From Cercis canadensis (Eukaryota; Streptophyta; Magnoliopsida; Fabales; Fabaceae), in the NCBI GenBank assembly GCA_003255065.1, contig QAOA01006617.1:332637-396636 (forward strand): DNA of 64,000 nt. Reading direction: 5' to 3'. The stretch's first letter is position 1, and every line of letters starts with the position of its first letter. The notes under the pieces were generated by a model. It was not told the origin of the DNA, searched no databases, and saw nothing but the letters and a program-made list of their open reading frames with translations. Positions 12,107-25,795 of this stretch are shown here, one piece after another. The translations under genes and the position numbers were made by a program.

Positions 12107-14726
12107 TCAGTGGAAATTTGGTTCACCCTTACGATAGCGCTTGTAATTTTCTGGATTCCTCATGAAATTGGCTAGTGTTGAATTATATGAAGCTCCCATG
12201 ATGACGTTGTACTTGTTCCACCAATCCATGAAGCTGCTTTCCTCCAAGAAAATCTCTGGTGACACTGCGTAATTCTTGAGCAACCCAAAAACATAATCCT
12301 CGAATTTAAACAATTCCAGCTTTGCCTTTTCCTTCTCTGGCACACTAGATTCTACACTGCTCAACAGTTCGCACAAAAGGAGAGCCTCTTCAACATGTGC
12401 CCAAAAGCATGAATCAAAGGTTAAAATAGATTCCACATTTTGTTTCTTTGTATCGCCTGATGGTGTCTTACCTTCTTCCAGCCACTCCTCCAGCTGTATA
12501 TAATGTTTAGATCTTTGAGATTCATAATCTTTACCCTCACTCTTGTAGTGATCAGCGATGTCAAGGGGTTCTACCATTCTCCTGTAATTAGTCCCTGCAA
12601 AGAGCCAACGGGTGCGAAAAGCAGCTCCTTCTTTCTGAGGTTTCATCTCTACCTCTGCAACCATTTGTTTCCAGTAAAGTGTGAGCTTTTTCTTGTACTC
12701 CACAACATCTTGGTCACTTGGTAAGTAAGCTTTCTTGTAGCTGTCATAGTACCCTATTCGCCGAGTTTCCCCCTCCTTCTTGTACCATTCAAGGTAAGTC
12801 ATAAGTATTTTCATGTCATTCAATTTCTTGGATGGATCAAATTTTTTCTTCATGCGCAATGTCTTTTCTTGCAGTTCCATGTTTTTAACCAATCCACTGA
12901 ACTGTTGTTGCTGCTGTCATGAGAAGGAAGATGGGCTTCATCAAACATTAATCTTGTCATACAAGCTCACACAACTCATCATGCAGGAAAAGCATCATGT
13001 AAGGTTCAGTTAGAAATTTCATGGTCTTTGTTATTACAAGGTTATATGAGCATTAGTAAATATAATGATCACACGGAAAGAAATTAAGTTACCTGCATTT
13101 GTGCAAATCCAAGAGTTAGGAGCTGCATAATTATACTTGCTTGTAGCGGAGTAGAATAAGTCATGTTTTCAGCCCATGCCGTAAATTCCTTGGATATGGC
13201 CTTATACGTTAGATCTTCCACAATGATTCCATAATGATCATTCTGCACTTGGTTTGTATGACATAATGAACCCATTACCAATAAAAGTTCCAAAATAGAT
13301 TCAGGGTTCTCAAAACAAGCAGAACCTTTGTCAGAATGCAATAGAAATGTTCCAAAAGGCTTGTACACACTGGTCTGAGGACTAGGGTGAGAAATCAAAA
13401 GCCTTGGAACTGGGTCATGGTGAGAGGCCACATGCAGAAAGCAAGAATTCCACGCAGAGCTTCGTGATATGGCTTGTTGAAGGTTTTTGTCACCAATAAG
13501 GGGTGAACCAAAGGTGATGCAGAGCGGGCGTTTCTTGCCTGAACCAATACTATCTAATAGCCATAGAGTGAAGAGAGAAGCAATTGATCCTCCAAGAGCA
13601 TGTCCAGTAACAATTAATGGCTTGGAGCTATCAATCTGCATCACCATACATCCATATCCAACCATCAATATGACATTTTGACTAATGACTCCATAGAATT
13701 CTTTGCTTATAGATAGGGGGCTAGATTTTCAGGATAGGATATCAATTTGCCATTTATCATACAGTAAACTCCACCATTATTATTCTTATGCAAAGTAATA
13801 AGTCCTTTTCTTTTCTTTTTCCCCAAAGTAACACTCAAGAAATTCACAACGTCTATATATTGGATAATTCACCAAAAGATCCAAAAACTATGACAGGTAG
13901 GGTTATTTACATAGTTAACATAAAACACTGCAACAAAACATTATAATTTGAGCTAGTAATATCCTATTCAAACAAATTAAAACTCCCAAATTAAAGTACT
14001 CTAATTAACAATCAAAATCCATACTTCCTAAATTAAAAAAGTAATAAGATCATCCCCATTCTGCATCAATTTGGATTTGAAAGGAAATGGCCATTGATCA
14101 TGCAATTTGAAGATTCAATTAGACTCCATAGTTAAGTATCATCCAGCTATCTGTAAATTTGAAATGCCTAGAGTATTGAAGTAAAAGGGATGTACCTGAG
14201 ATTTTAGGAGATAGAGCTGATCACGCTGAGAACAGAAGAGTTCAATGGCTGTCCTATTAATAGAGAAAGATGGATAGGCTTTGGAGCACAGAAATTCAAA
14301 GTGACGGAACTGGAAATCCCCTTTGAGAGCTGAAGATGAAACCAAATCTGCTCTAAGATTGTGTTGGGTGCAAATTGGTGCAGTCACAAAAGCTATGAGT
14401 GTCAAATCCGATTCCTGTAAAACGTTGTGCTTAATAGAGAAAGAAGAAGACAGTAGCTCATTAAAAGTGATCCCTGCATAAAGGTGTGAGATTGCACCCC
14501 ATGAACGGTGGAGAAGACCAGAACCGGCCACAAAATTTGCAAGCTCTAATCCACTGCTAAACCTGACAGCACCAACAAGAACAGAAAAAACCCAGAAACA
14601 GTAAAAATCAGTACTTCGTTTTATTTTTGTTATGGGTTTTCTTGTACTACCAAAACCCAGAAAGAAATTAAGGGAGGAAAGAGGAAGGCGCCACTTCTCT
14701 GTCACATACAGTGTAGATTGGCTCAT
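12107..14726 (-). CDS. SAG101: Senescence-associated carboxylesterase 101 (SAG101-like), EDS1 family
   Basis: Four exons on the minus strand join in frame: 14726-14710, 14562-14196, 13635-13093 and 12913-12107, giving 577 aa. The tiny first exon (MSQSTL) uses a GTATGT donor. SAG101 proteins pair with EDS1 through an N-terminal lipase-like domain and a C-terminal EP domain and signal immunity downstream of TIR receptors, mostly in the nucleus. The lipase-like part covers about residues 6-300 and has FSSGLELANF, then VTGHALGGS at 137-145, where the lipase Ser is Ala141. RPLCITFGSPLIGD follows. Loss of the nucleophile is usual for SAG101 and argues against hydrolase activity. The EP domain is exon 4 (310-577), with KKLNDMKI, YRRMVEPLDIA, LTFDSCFWAHVE and SPEIFLEESSFMDWW. 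An upstream in-frame ATG at 14750 would read through the intron. Confidence 0.93.
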
Positions 14727-14906
14727 TCTGTTTCCCCAAAGGCTCTGCAAACTATGCTTCTAACATAATTAAGTCTCTGATTTTCTGAGCTCTTACAAGT
14801 GTTAATTTGGTGATAAATAATAATCAGCAAATAGAAATAGTGCATTGGAAAGTGAAAGGGAACCGCGGCAATTTTCCTTAACAAGCAAGAAGAAGGGACT
14901 TTTGAA

Positions 14907-15433
14907 TGTACAAAATTAATTATAGAAATATAATATTTTTAAAAATATTTATACAAATATTATATTTTTAAAAAATTTAAAAAACAAAAAAAAAATAAAT
15001 ACAGGTGAGCTTATAAGACACGCTATGAGTCGGACAACGTATCTTATTGAACATGCCACAGCTCACCTGGTGTCCTCCCGCTTTCCTTTCTTTTTCTCTT
15101 TTCTCTCAACCCGTCCCGTCCTTCTCTCCTTTTAATTTTTCTTTCCGATCACACACCCCCCCCTTCCTCTTTCTCTACTTTCTTTTTCTCTTTCCTCCCT
15201 TTTTCTTTTTATTTCCAAAGGCCAAAAGGTCAAAATTTTAAACAAAAGAAGGGATACCAATTTGAGGTGGGACACGCCCTAGCTGCAGCGTATTCAAGGG
15301 AGACACACTATCAGGCCCATGATGTGTCACGTAGGGTTCACATGTATTGATTATTTTTAATTTTTTTTTTTAAAATCTAATATTTATATAAATATTTTTA
15401 ACAGTGTTACATTTAAGTAATTAATTTTATACA
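14907..15433. mobile_element. TIR element (about 527 bp) upstream of SAG101
   Basis: The ends are about 80-bp imperfect inverted repeats, left 14907-14986 and right about 15352-15433. Both arms read TGTA(C/T)AAAATTAATTA and then carry AAAAATATTTATA(C/T)AAATATTA. The interior holds a second inverted pair (CAGGTGAGCT at 15002, AGCTCACCTG at 15060) and a CT-rich tract, 15070-15230. No coding capacity is visible, so it resembles a non-autonomous DNA transposon. It begins about 180 bp upstream of the SAG101 start codon. Confidence 0.6.
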
Positions 15434-16612
15434 TCGTAAGGGCAAAGAAGCTCAACAAAGGAATATATGTAGAGTCAACTTGTACGGATGCGTGTTCATA
15501 ATATAAGCCAAGAAAGGAATATAAGATAGCGTGTTCATACTTCATAACGAATAAAAATGTAAGGGAGAATTATTTACAGGTTTGAGTTATGCACCTTATG
15601 ATAGTAGAGTTCAAGATACAGACAGTATATTTCTTTTTCGGCCATTCATATTTAATTAATAAAATAAGTTGCTGTAAAAGGAGCATATCTTTTTATATCT
15701 GTATTATGAGTATGAGTTTAAATTTGATTATTGTTAATGTAAAGTTTTATACACTATTTACTATATAAAAATACTATATCATTATGTAACTAAGGTTTTT
15801 TTTTACTAATAGTAAATGATTTTAATAACTTTAATAATTGTTTTTATACATGGTAGCATGAAGCTCAGTAATTATGTAGAAACTCTTGTATATATTACTT
15901 TTAAAGTTAAAATTTTTATTTTTGACATATTAATGTTTTAATATTAAATTTTATTTTTTAAAAAACATTCTGAATTTTAATCAGGTATATCAATACACGA
16001 ATTATCAACCTATTTAAGAATAACATTTTAGACTATGCTAAAATTTAATTTGACTATAAAATAACTAAGAAACTGACTACAGATTTTGGAATACAAAAAT
16101 TATAAACAAGGGAGTGGTAAGACATAATGTTCAATATTAAAGACAAGAAAGAGAATAGCCAATTAGCTGGGCTGTGTTCAGCTGAATACAATTCAAACAT
16201 CAAGGAGTAATAACTAAAAAGAAAAGAATATGTGCAAGTTCTTAATTCCATATATCTAAGCTGGGGCTCAATGTTTTGATGACCTTCACGTAAGGTCCTC
16301 TGACTCCTCTCCTTGTTCCTAAATCTCAATGTTTGATGTATGTGGTCCAAAGTATGTATCTTAAAAAAAAAACACCTGTAAACACGCCAAAATTTCTGCC
16401 TCAGCCGTATGAATGTCTCTAGAGCACTAGAAAGTTCCTCTTTATGTCACATCTCGGAAGTGTTGCATAAAGTTACCCCTTGTTTGAAGCTGATAGAGGG
16501 AAGAGAATGTTAGCCAGGACAAAAAAAACATCAAAGCTGCCCTAGGATGTGAAGAGTCATCTCACTGAGAAGTTGATTGATGTTAGTGCCAGATATCCCA
16601 CTCTGACGCCAT
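15434..16612. other. Intergenic between SAG101 and the PIG-N 3' end
   Basis: AT-rich DNA. The part next to 16612 should hold the PIG-N 3' UTR on the minus strand. Frames of 98 and 61 codons at 16054-16350 and 16531-16716 are without recognisable domains and are taken as chance. Confidence 0.5.
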
Positions 16613-19600
16613 CTAAATTTCTTTTCTAGCAGACGGGACTGCTGAATTACTATGGATGTCCTTTGTGTATGTATTAGTGAGGGCAAATAGTAGCAGAACA
16701 AATACAACTTGAGCACTCATGATTCCAAAATGGCTGATACTATTACCAATTTCCATCCAACTTCCTGTATTCCGAACCTGCCAACCATCAAAACTCTTTA
16801 GCTGGGTGCCTATATTCCAAACTGGTGGTAAAACAAGAAGAAAGGCACTAGCAGAGTCTACGACATTTCTAAACATTATCTTGACCTTTGTATTTTACTT
16901 AAAATGAAGATGCAGAAACATTTTATGATAAGGAATCAAAAAATATGAGATGATGACATCATTTAAATTAGACAATGGGGAAAAAGATGATATTATGAAG
17001 AATAAGGTGATCATACCAGGAAGAAGAAGTGAATGGTCATCACATCTGAGAATAATATAACAAGAAAATAGCATCCCAACCTTGGAACTTGGTTCAGTTT
17101 AGTTATCGCACTGAATACACATCTGCATTTCAATCCATTTTAAGAAATAAGACTGAGAAATGTAAAACATAGAATCCGTTGAGTAATTTAGGAAAGTATT
17201 ACAGAGTTAAAAAAATGTTATAAGATTAGAAATAATAACAGTGCGCCTAAATTACAGGGTGTTAGTGCCATTAGGCAGTCATACAAGATGATGGTGACAA
17301 CCAATCCTGGCAAAATCCACAGCTCTGAAAGTTGTGAATTTGACCATATCTCTTAGTTTGGATAGATCATCAGAAGGAAAGGGAGTTTCCCATCTATGTT
17401 AATTGAGTCTCAAAGAAGCAAATATTGTAGAGAAATTATAATTAGCTTTAATGGAAAAATTGCAAGTTCACTTACATGACAAGCATGAATGGTATAAATA
17501 ACTTGAAGATCAGTAGGGCTGCCATCAGAAATGGCTGCAATGTAGAGGAAACAATATCAGTTCAAAAGCCGACTAACAACAGATAACTTATATCTTCAAA
17601 AGTTCAACCTTCACTTACACTAAAGATGGTTATGAACCGATAGACCGATGAAATCTCAAAACTAGCAATACTTGCAAAGTTTCCTGTTCCAAAGAAGGCA
17701 ACGTTGAACAAAACCATCTGCAAGATACAATCATTTGTATAGAAGTCAAATTCAAGACAATTTAAGTTACTAATCAGGCCTTGTATGTAGGAAAGAATAA
17801 GACTTACAAAGATCAATGGGATTCTCACATCAGATAACTGCAAAGATCTATTAGCGTGTCCAAGGATGAGATGATTCCCAGCATTTTTAACAGAAGCTGA
17901 TGACTTATTCACAATATTTAAGTTGAGAAGTGTGTTTTCAAATAGTATCCATGCCATGAGTACAAGAGCAAGAGCAGCATAGAATACAGCTTCATATCTG
18001 CTCAGGTATAAAGAATTTATATTAAGTATGTCTAAAGAGCAGCCGAAAACACAAAGGCTGGAGAATGAGATATACCCAATGGAAAGAAGAAGGAAAGAAG
18101 GTGCAAAACCAAGAAATATGGAAGTAAGCCGGGATAAGAGGCTGTTTGCTGAAAATAGTGGGAGCACAATTGAAAAACCTAAAAAAAGAAAAAGGTGGTA
18201 AATATCAATCAAGATTGAATATCCAATCCAATTTTCAATGCTTCATGCACAAGTAATTTAGAAGTAAGCAATGAGGTAAAAAGGAAATATAAGAACAAAA
18301 CTCATTATTCTTAGGGAATCTAAACTTTTGCAGAACATAGATGAGAGTATTGATAAAACCAAACTAATAAATATACATAAAAAGCATCTCATGCAGTTGT
18401 AAGCGCCTCAATCCAAGCAATGAGTGTTACAATAATAGATAACAATGTTAGCAAAAATTGAGTATTTTGAACAATCAAATGTCAGATTACATTCGTAGTG
18501 TATATACATAATGATTGCCAATAAAGAGTGCAAAGCAATCAAGTGAAAAAGGTTCAGACTTCAGACCTTCAAATCCCCCACCCATAACAATTGAATGATG
18601 GAGTATATCTTAAAGGTGGGAAACGACAATCAAACTGTAAAACTATTGGTTATGTACAGCAAAAATTTCTATCCAAATTTCTCTTCTTTGATTGAATAGT
18701 ATCAATAAAAATATTCCCTTTAAATTTTACTTACATGTGTGCTCCGTGTTATCGTAATAACAAATTATTTTGGGGTCTTAACCTAATGAATAGTAATACT
18801 TTCATACTAGTTAGACTCACACTACTTTTCACTTGACTGAATCTTAGAGTAAGAGAAAAAAGTTCAAATGGGTCCAGCTAACCTCGGATTATGTCAACTG
18901 TGCAAGTGTGAAGCAATGTGAGTCTAACTAATTTGCAAGTAGCATGACTCTCAGCCAACAGCTTAAACTTTTAGGTCAAGTGGTTCTTTAACATAGTATC
19001 GAAGTTAGTTAAAAATTCAGTATGAAAATTATGCATATTTTTACCGAAGAAAAATAGTCAAGTCTGTACTTCAGCCACGTTTCAAGCCCTATGTGCTTTC
19101 ATATAATGGGGTGTGTTAAGGATAGGCAGTTCTTTAACAATCTAAATATCATGAGTCTACATATAGACAGGTGTATAATATATAAGCACATTGTTGACAT
19201 ACACTATATGCACTAGCATTGATATTTTAGTCATGGAAACAAAGTTTCAGTTCCATGACCAGCCTTAAAGCAGATAAAAATGATGCCACCCATACCATAT
19301 CCAAAGAAGTAAAAACATTACATATTTTGACAAGGAACTAAGCAAATACAGCAGTATAATGCTACCAATATAAAATTTCTGTATGGCACCAAAACTCTGG
19401 AGCAAAAGGAGAAAAATCAAGTATACCAGCAATGGACCAATTTATCAACTGGTGTAATGCAAGCAATTCTTGCTTTTCCGTTCTGTGAGATGTTGATAAA
19501 TACACCATCACGGAAGATAAAGCAACCAAAAGAGCCTAGTCATGTAAAAGAAAAAAAAATCAAATTATCAATTGATCTGTTTTATATTATACATAATTGA

Positions 19601-22600
19601 GCTTCCAAACCCAATGGAGGAAAAAAGGCATGATGTACACCTGTAAGTAAAATAGTCCTGAAAACTTGGGATTCTTCACCTCATGATTGCATATACTTAG
19701 CCAATACTTACTCACACCAGCATGTAAATCTAGCCACCTCGCAGTTATTCCTATAACGATGATAATAGCTCCACTAGCAATTCTGCAGACATAATATAAA
19801 GTTTGATATGCTTTACATTGTTGTTTCAGAATGTGCTGTAATTATGAGACCGAAAAAGTGACTAACAAATCAATTTCTCAAATAAATAAATAAGTAAAAA
19901 AAGAAAGAGAGACGGAATATCAACAAGAGTGAAAGTCAAAAATTGGACAGGAAGATTATTATCACATGGATGACAGAAGAAGTTCTCAGAGTCTTGATGG
20001 TAAAAAGAGTAGATAACACCTTTTTGATGCAAAGGCATAGCATTATATATTTGTCAATAAAATAAAATAAAAAGAAAGGAAAGAGATTACAACATAAAAA
20101 GACCAATTCAAAAATAGTGTCAAAAACTAATAAAGAGTGCATTTAGAACTAAAAAAAAAGATCAAAATTTGAAATTTACTTTCCACCTGAAATTCATAGA
20201 TCATTAGGTATTTCAACAAATCATTAATACTTCAAAACAAGTAATGGAAGAGATCAAGGGTTCAAGGAAGATTAAGAGATAAAAAGGGATACAGATATAT
20301 TAAAGTGTGTAGGTTTCTTATCTTTAAAGCTGTATAAAAAGAAATTAGAAAGTGAAATATTCAAATTGTAACCCTCCTGTAAACTATGCATATGTATCAT
20401 ACAACTATCCACAATAGAAAGGGATATTGGTTCATTATTTTGGAAACATATCCCCAATCATTGGAAGAGTATAACAATCAGATACGAGTGAAATATTAAA
20501 AATGCAGGGGGGTAAAATTCAGTATCACGCGTCATAGTTTTAAACACTATATAGTTTGAGTTCAGCACATTCTGTGTGTCTACCTTTCAGGTATTGAACT
20601 TTTCCCTTTGTTTCTTTACATTGTATAAAGCACATACTCAATGGAAGTTACTTACACTAATTGATTGTTGTCAGGAATTTCTGCCGGCATCAATGTGAAA
20701 AGAGACAAAAACCAACATGCAATGCAAACAAATATTGGTATTCCAGATCTCCAGGGAGTTGACTTAGAAAGATAAAGAGAAGTCATGGCCCCTGCAATCA
20801 GGAAACACCAAGTATAGAGCTTCCTTTGAGTGAAGCTGTTCACCTGCAAAAGGAACCGTATAGCTTTTATCAGATGGGTTAGCATTTTACAAAGACATAA
20901 AAAACCATGTTTAAATAGTCATACCAGGAATTCAAGAATGAAAACTGAGACAGCAGCAATGACAAGAAGCTTAATGATATAATTCAATCTTCTTCCAGAT
21001 AAGTGCTTCCATAATGCTTTTAGAAACTGGTATTCACTAAATATTTGCACCCATAAAAATGATGTCATTATGGTGTATGCATGGTAAAGAGGAGGTGAGT
21101 GCTCCAGCAACAACAGAAAGCAAAGTATTCCCGTCACCATACATCCATAGAGATATACCTGCAAAAGAAGATAAGATACTTGATATATCAAATTGATGGC
21201 CATAAAAACAGATTGATATTAAGATGTAACCAATAAGTAGTCAATTATCTTCAGCTAAGAATTTTAATAAACCGAGCTGCCATGTAGTTAATACATCTTC
21301 AATTATATGTTTGTATGTGTCTCTCCATAACATCTCTCATTTTACTTCCACTTGATATTGTAATTACATATCAAAAGAAGAAAAACCAGAAATAACATTA
21401 TGGAAAGGCTAAGCTTACACAAACATTACTTTTCCATGTTTATTTCTCTGAACTGCTTCTTCCACTCCAAAAACATTTCCTGCCAATGATGTATATGACT
21501 GTAGAACATGAAGTACAAGATAGATCATCCAGCCAATATAGCCAAGGGTAATTACAGTCATGAGCATCAGCCAGTCATAAGTTTGAAAATAGTGAAGTCC
21601 GTGCAGTGCCAAACTTCTAAGGTTTTGAGATAGGTTCATTGCAGCTTCATAGTCTCTAGCCAATATCAGATCCTCAATTTTGTCCAATATAGAGGAATAA
21701 TGAGAGAGTGGTTTGAAAGGCTTAAAGTATAAAGAATGTGACTGCTTAATATCTGAACTTGTCAATGAAACCAACATAAATAAGCCCATTCTCCAACCCA
21801 TTCCCCTTCTGCATTGTCAGCAAGAAAAGGAAACGCTGTTTTATTATAAGTTAAAAAAAATAATTTCTAATTTGGCTCCTTGCAGATCTTTGCATTGTCC
21901 TGGTGAACAATTCTTATGCACCCCTGGCATATTCTTGCTCAAAAACACAAAATCTTTTGAAAGCCTTGCTAATCATTTTAATGTCACCAAACTAAAGCAA
22001 AAGATGCCATGCTCTGGGATTCAAGAAAGCAATACAGTCCAATTCATCAGTAATAAATCAATTTAAGCAAAGGATACGTGATTTGTGAAGAAACTGGTTG
22101 AGAATTTCTTTTGCATTGGCTAGCACAGCTTCAACTTCTTCTGCCTGGAATAATACAAAATTCAAATCTTATTTAAATTTTCCCGTTCATACTTCATTCA
22201 TATTGTAAATAAAACAGTATTCTGCAATTACTAATATAGACCCCATCACCGTAAGTAGGACCAGTACAATCCATAGAAAATGGCATAATAATCTACTAAA
22301 AATAGTAAGCAACACTACATCTGCTTGTTATTCATGAAGATCAACAAGAAGTCCTCCAACAGTCAGAACAACAGGAAGATACCTTGGTCATGTAAATGTA
22401 GTCCAGAGGTAAACTTCCAACTGAGTTAACAGGACATGGTTGACCAAGAAGTGTAGACTGTCAGAAAAAAAATGAGCATATAAGATAAATGAAACTTAAG
22501 GCTGGTTGGAGAATAGCAGTTTAGGTTTGGAAAAAAATACTTAAGAAAGAAAAGATAAAAGAAACTGTACAACCATTAGTGGTGCAATATCAGCCTGATT

Positions 22601-25305
22601 GACATCCACCCTTTCTATTCCTTGCAGGCCCCATTCAGTAGGTGTTGGTGAGTCATGCACATGATCATCAACGAACCGAAAACCACAATCAGAATGGTTG
22701 CTGCTGGATATTGGCTTTGGATAACTAATACCAGCTCCCCAAGCAACAAGGGGGGTATCAGTGTTTGTAGGATGCCCATCTCCATGGCTTCCTATCACAA
22801 AAAACCATAATTACATCACCAACTCTATTTGAAAACAGCAATCAAATAACAGTAATAGAGGCAAGAGAAGATTGCCAGTACTAGGAAAGTGGAGAACACT
22901 TCCATGTGCACAGCAAGAATTTTAAACCAAGAATTCAGAAAAATGGCCAGGCTGAGAGAGAGAAAGAGAAATGAAAGCTGACAATAATCCAAGTACGTGG
23001 AAATTGGAACATCATATGTCCCCCTCATCACACCAATGGCTTCCCTGTTCAAGTTGAGTTTTATTCCATCACTATTTTCAAATTAAGAGTCTAGAGAGGG
23101 AGAGAGAGGGGTTACTGGAAGTATAGCAACTCCTGGGGCTAGTTTCTAGCCAGCGTATGTCATTCGAAATGCAGACTGGCTTCTTTACTATTTGACTTCC
23201 TAGTGATCATATATAAACCAACTGAACCAACTATCTGTCTCCAGAGTACGCATCAGAAAAATTAAGATACAACTTTTTTGCACAATTATTGTCAAGCATA
23301 ATAAAGAATATCCAATGCTACTAAGTGGTAGATGTTGAGACACTCTTTTGTTATGAAGTCCAGCTTCAGTATGTTTCAACAACTTACAATGAAATTATTA
23401 TAATTTTTTGCATACAGCAAACCAAAAGAATACCAAGACAGAATAAGGTACAAAAACACTCCCACCTTTGTCACTCATCCCATGATCTGCTGTAAAAATA
23501 TAAGCTGTAAGATTGTCCTTGAAATAATCTTGAAGAAGATTATAAACACTTTCAGCTACATGGTCAACAACCTTAACATTGTTGAGATAGATTGAGGAAT
23601 AGGGCCTATGTGCATGGCCATTAGAATCACAACCAAGTAGGTGCAAGAATATAACAAGCTTATCCTGCAGAAGTAACTCCTTCAATTTTGAGTCTTCACT
23701 GGACCTATTCAGAAGGCTTTGAAATTGATCAAGGGACCACTCGTCCAGAAAGGATGCATCTATATTAAGAATTTAAGAGTAGTGAATTGATAAATAATCC
23801 AATAAAATTGAGAATTAGAGAAGTTCATATATAACATTCTAAAAAATTTATTTTGCCCATAGAATAACATCATATGGTAGATTTCCAAAATTTGTATCTA
23901 GGAGTTTCATGGAAATTTTTCAGGACTGGACTTCACCATAGCATTACACATTGTAGCATCAAGAAACTATAACAGGTCCTATGGAGGCTAGAAATAGGCG
24001 TCAGTAGAAGCATCAACAAAAGTAGAATATGGTGGATAAAATATTAAAATAGATAAACAATTCAAGTGGGACTTTTGTTTTTCTGATTTAGTGATTTTTT
24101 TTTTCACTCATATAAGTTAAGAACATAATGGAGGAAGATCCTTTTCAAAAGTGAAACAATTTGTGTTGGGAAACTGCTGTCAAACCTGTTGCGAAGTCTT
24201 CAAACTCGTGAGGATAGGTGTTCCAGGTGCTATGTTGCAAGGCACCACAGAAAATTGGAACTATATCAGGACTTCCAAAAGCAAATGTATGCCTGCTTTT
24301 GTTGAACACTGAATCAAATTCAACAGGATTAGCCTTCCATCCTGCATAGAATATGAAGCATCTTTTAGTGGACATAAGGCAATGCCAACCATTAAGATGC
24401 TAGAGGAACATAGAATACCCACCTTTAGTAACTGCACTAGGATCCTCATAAAAACCAGCAATTATGGAAACATGACCAGGCCTTGACTCTGTTGGAGGGC
24501 GTGCATGAGATACACCCCAGCGACCTTGCCTTTCAATTATGCTTCTCAAGAACGGTGCTCTATAATTCCCATCAGCATCCGGCTCAAAGAACTTGTCAGC
24601 ACGCAAACCATCGGCTGCATTAAAATGTTATATTCTTATTTCTCCCAATAAACAAAAGTGAAAATTTCACAGCATAAAATAATTCAAATTCGGGAAAATT
24701 CAATCCTCTGAAGGAGTTTCATATGGAAGTCCAAGCTCAGGGGTGGCACTGACACCAATTCTCTGGATATAGTAACCATTTAACACAGCCTTAGCATAAA
24801 ACAAATTCAAAATGAAAAGTTTCAAACTTGAAAATACTAACTTTCAACCTGAATGCAGCAGTTGAAACTTAACAGCATGGAGAACTTCTCATCGAGTAAA
24901 GTAAAACCAAATAATGAATTCATCGTCTCATATGACAAAAGTTACAAAACTACTAACCATTTCATTATCAACACCATTTTGCAAATAGGTCATCCCAGAA
25001 TTACCAAACAAATACCAAAAACTTACTGGCAACATTTAACAAACAGAGGGTGTACAATTGATCGTACCAACAAGTAGAACGAGACGCTTGGCAGGGGCAG
25101 TGAAGCGGGGAGCGACAGGATCCATGCCATGAACAATGGGGGACTTGAAATATATATCGAAGATGCTGAGCATGTAAACGGCATGAAGAATCACACCCAG
25201 TACCACCAACCATTGTTCCCTCCTCTTCAACCACTTTCTTCTACTAGTTGCCGCCGCTTTGTTTGCTTGGACACCCACACTCCCTAAGATCCCATCGCTG
25301 CGCAT
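16613..25305 (-). CDS. PIGN: GPI ethanolamine phosphate transferase 1 (PIG-N / MCD4 family)
   Basis: Seventeen minus-strand exons join in frame to 1011 aa: 25305-25068, 24614-24423, 24341-24186, 23759-23466, 22791-22574, 22457-22383, 22144-22078, 21752-21430, 21158-20925, 20843-20656, 19782-19641, 19535-19427, 18178-17808, 17717-17619, 17534-17476, 17122-17017, 16777-16613. The enzyme adds phosphoethanolamine to the first mannose of GPI precursors in the ER. After an N-terminal membrane anchor ([20 protein letters not shown]), the luminal alkaline-phosphatase-like domain shows [38 protein letters not shown] and [17 protein letters not shown], with the expected metal-binding Asp/His residues. 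About a dozen membrane segments follow from exon 8 on. The length fits plant homologues (about 990 aa). SDG of relatives is ADG here, a mild change. All exons use GT-AG borders. Confidence 0.95.
18805..18955. repeat. Inverted repeat inside a PIG-N intron (hairpin family B)
   Basis: TTAGACTCACACTACT at about 18812 is mirrored by AGCAATGTGAGTCTAACTA at about 18911, with a ~85-bp loop. The adjoining AAGTAGCATGACTCT resembles the arm of the hairpin at 10319-10418. It sits in the 1.2-kb intron between the exons ending at 19427 and starting at 18178. Confidence 0.45.
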
Positions 25306-25559
25306 TTTTTTCCCTCTTCGCCTTCGTTAAAGCTTAAAGTTTTCAGCTTTAGTTTTCTAAAGGGAATAGGAATTGGACCTTGTGAGTTTTGGCTCACCAA
25401 CTGAAAAGAAAGCACACTGAATCCGAGAATGTAGAAGTAACGAAAACTGATTCTTCATGTATTTTTGGAAGATCTGCGCTATTGGGTTGGCGATCTAGCC
25501 AGCGACGGACTCGGACTTGAAAAGTTCACTAAGACCGCTTCTTATTGTCCAAGGCCCAA

Positions 25560-25795
25560 GCCCAACCCAACGGTCCAAACCTCGCTCAACACTTTGGTAG
25601 CAAAATTAGTGATGAAACTAGAGATTCCAACATTTTGCCTTATTTTATGATTATGAATCAGTTAATACGTATTTTCTATCAAAACTACCAACATTATATA
25701 CTATTATTTCCAGAAGCTAATCATTGTGCTGATTTTTTAGCTACTTATAGAAATAAGCATGTTAATGGATTGATTAAGTTGCATTTGCCTTAATA
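25560..25795 (+). pseudogene. Possible LINE/RNase H-like remnant
   Basis: The frame ending at 25793 closes with FPEANHCADFLATYRNKHVN. This resembles the tail of the RNase H-like (RVT_3) domain of plant non-LTR elements, where an REANxCADxLA motif is typical. Only about 60 codons remain and no reverse transcriptase is nearby, so this would be a dead fragment. The match rests on one motif, so confidence is moderate. Confidence 0.45.

Noticed and set aside
14727-14750. Upstream SAG101 start at 14750
   Set aside because: The frame from it continues through the first intron, and the splice at 14710/14562 rejoins the family N-terminus.
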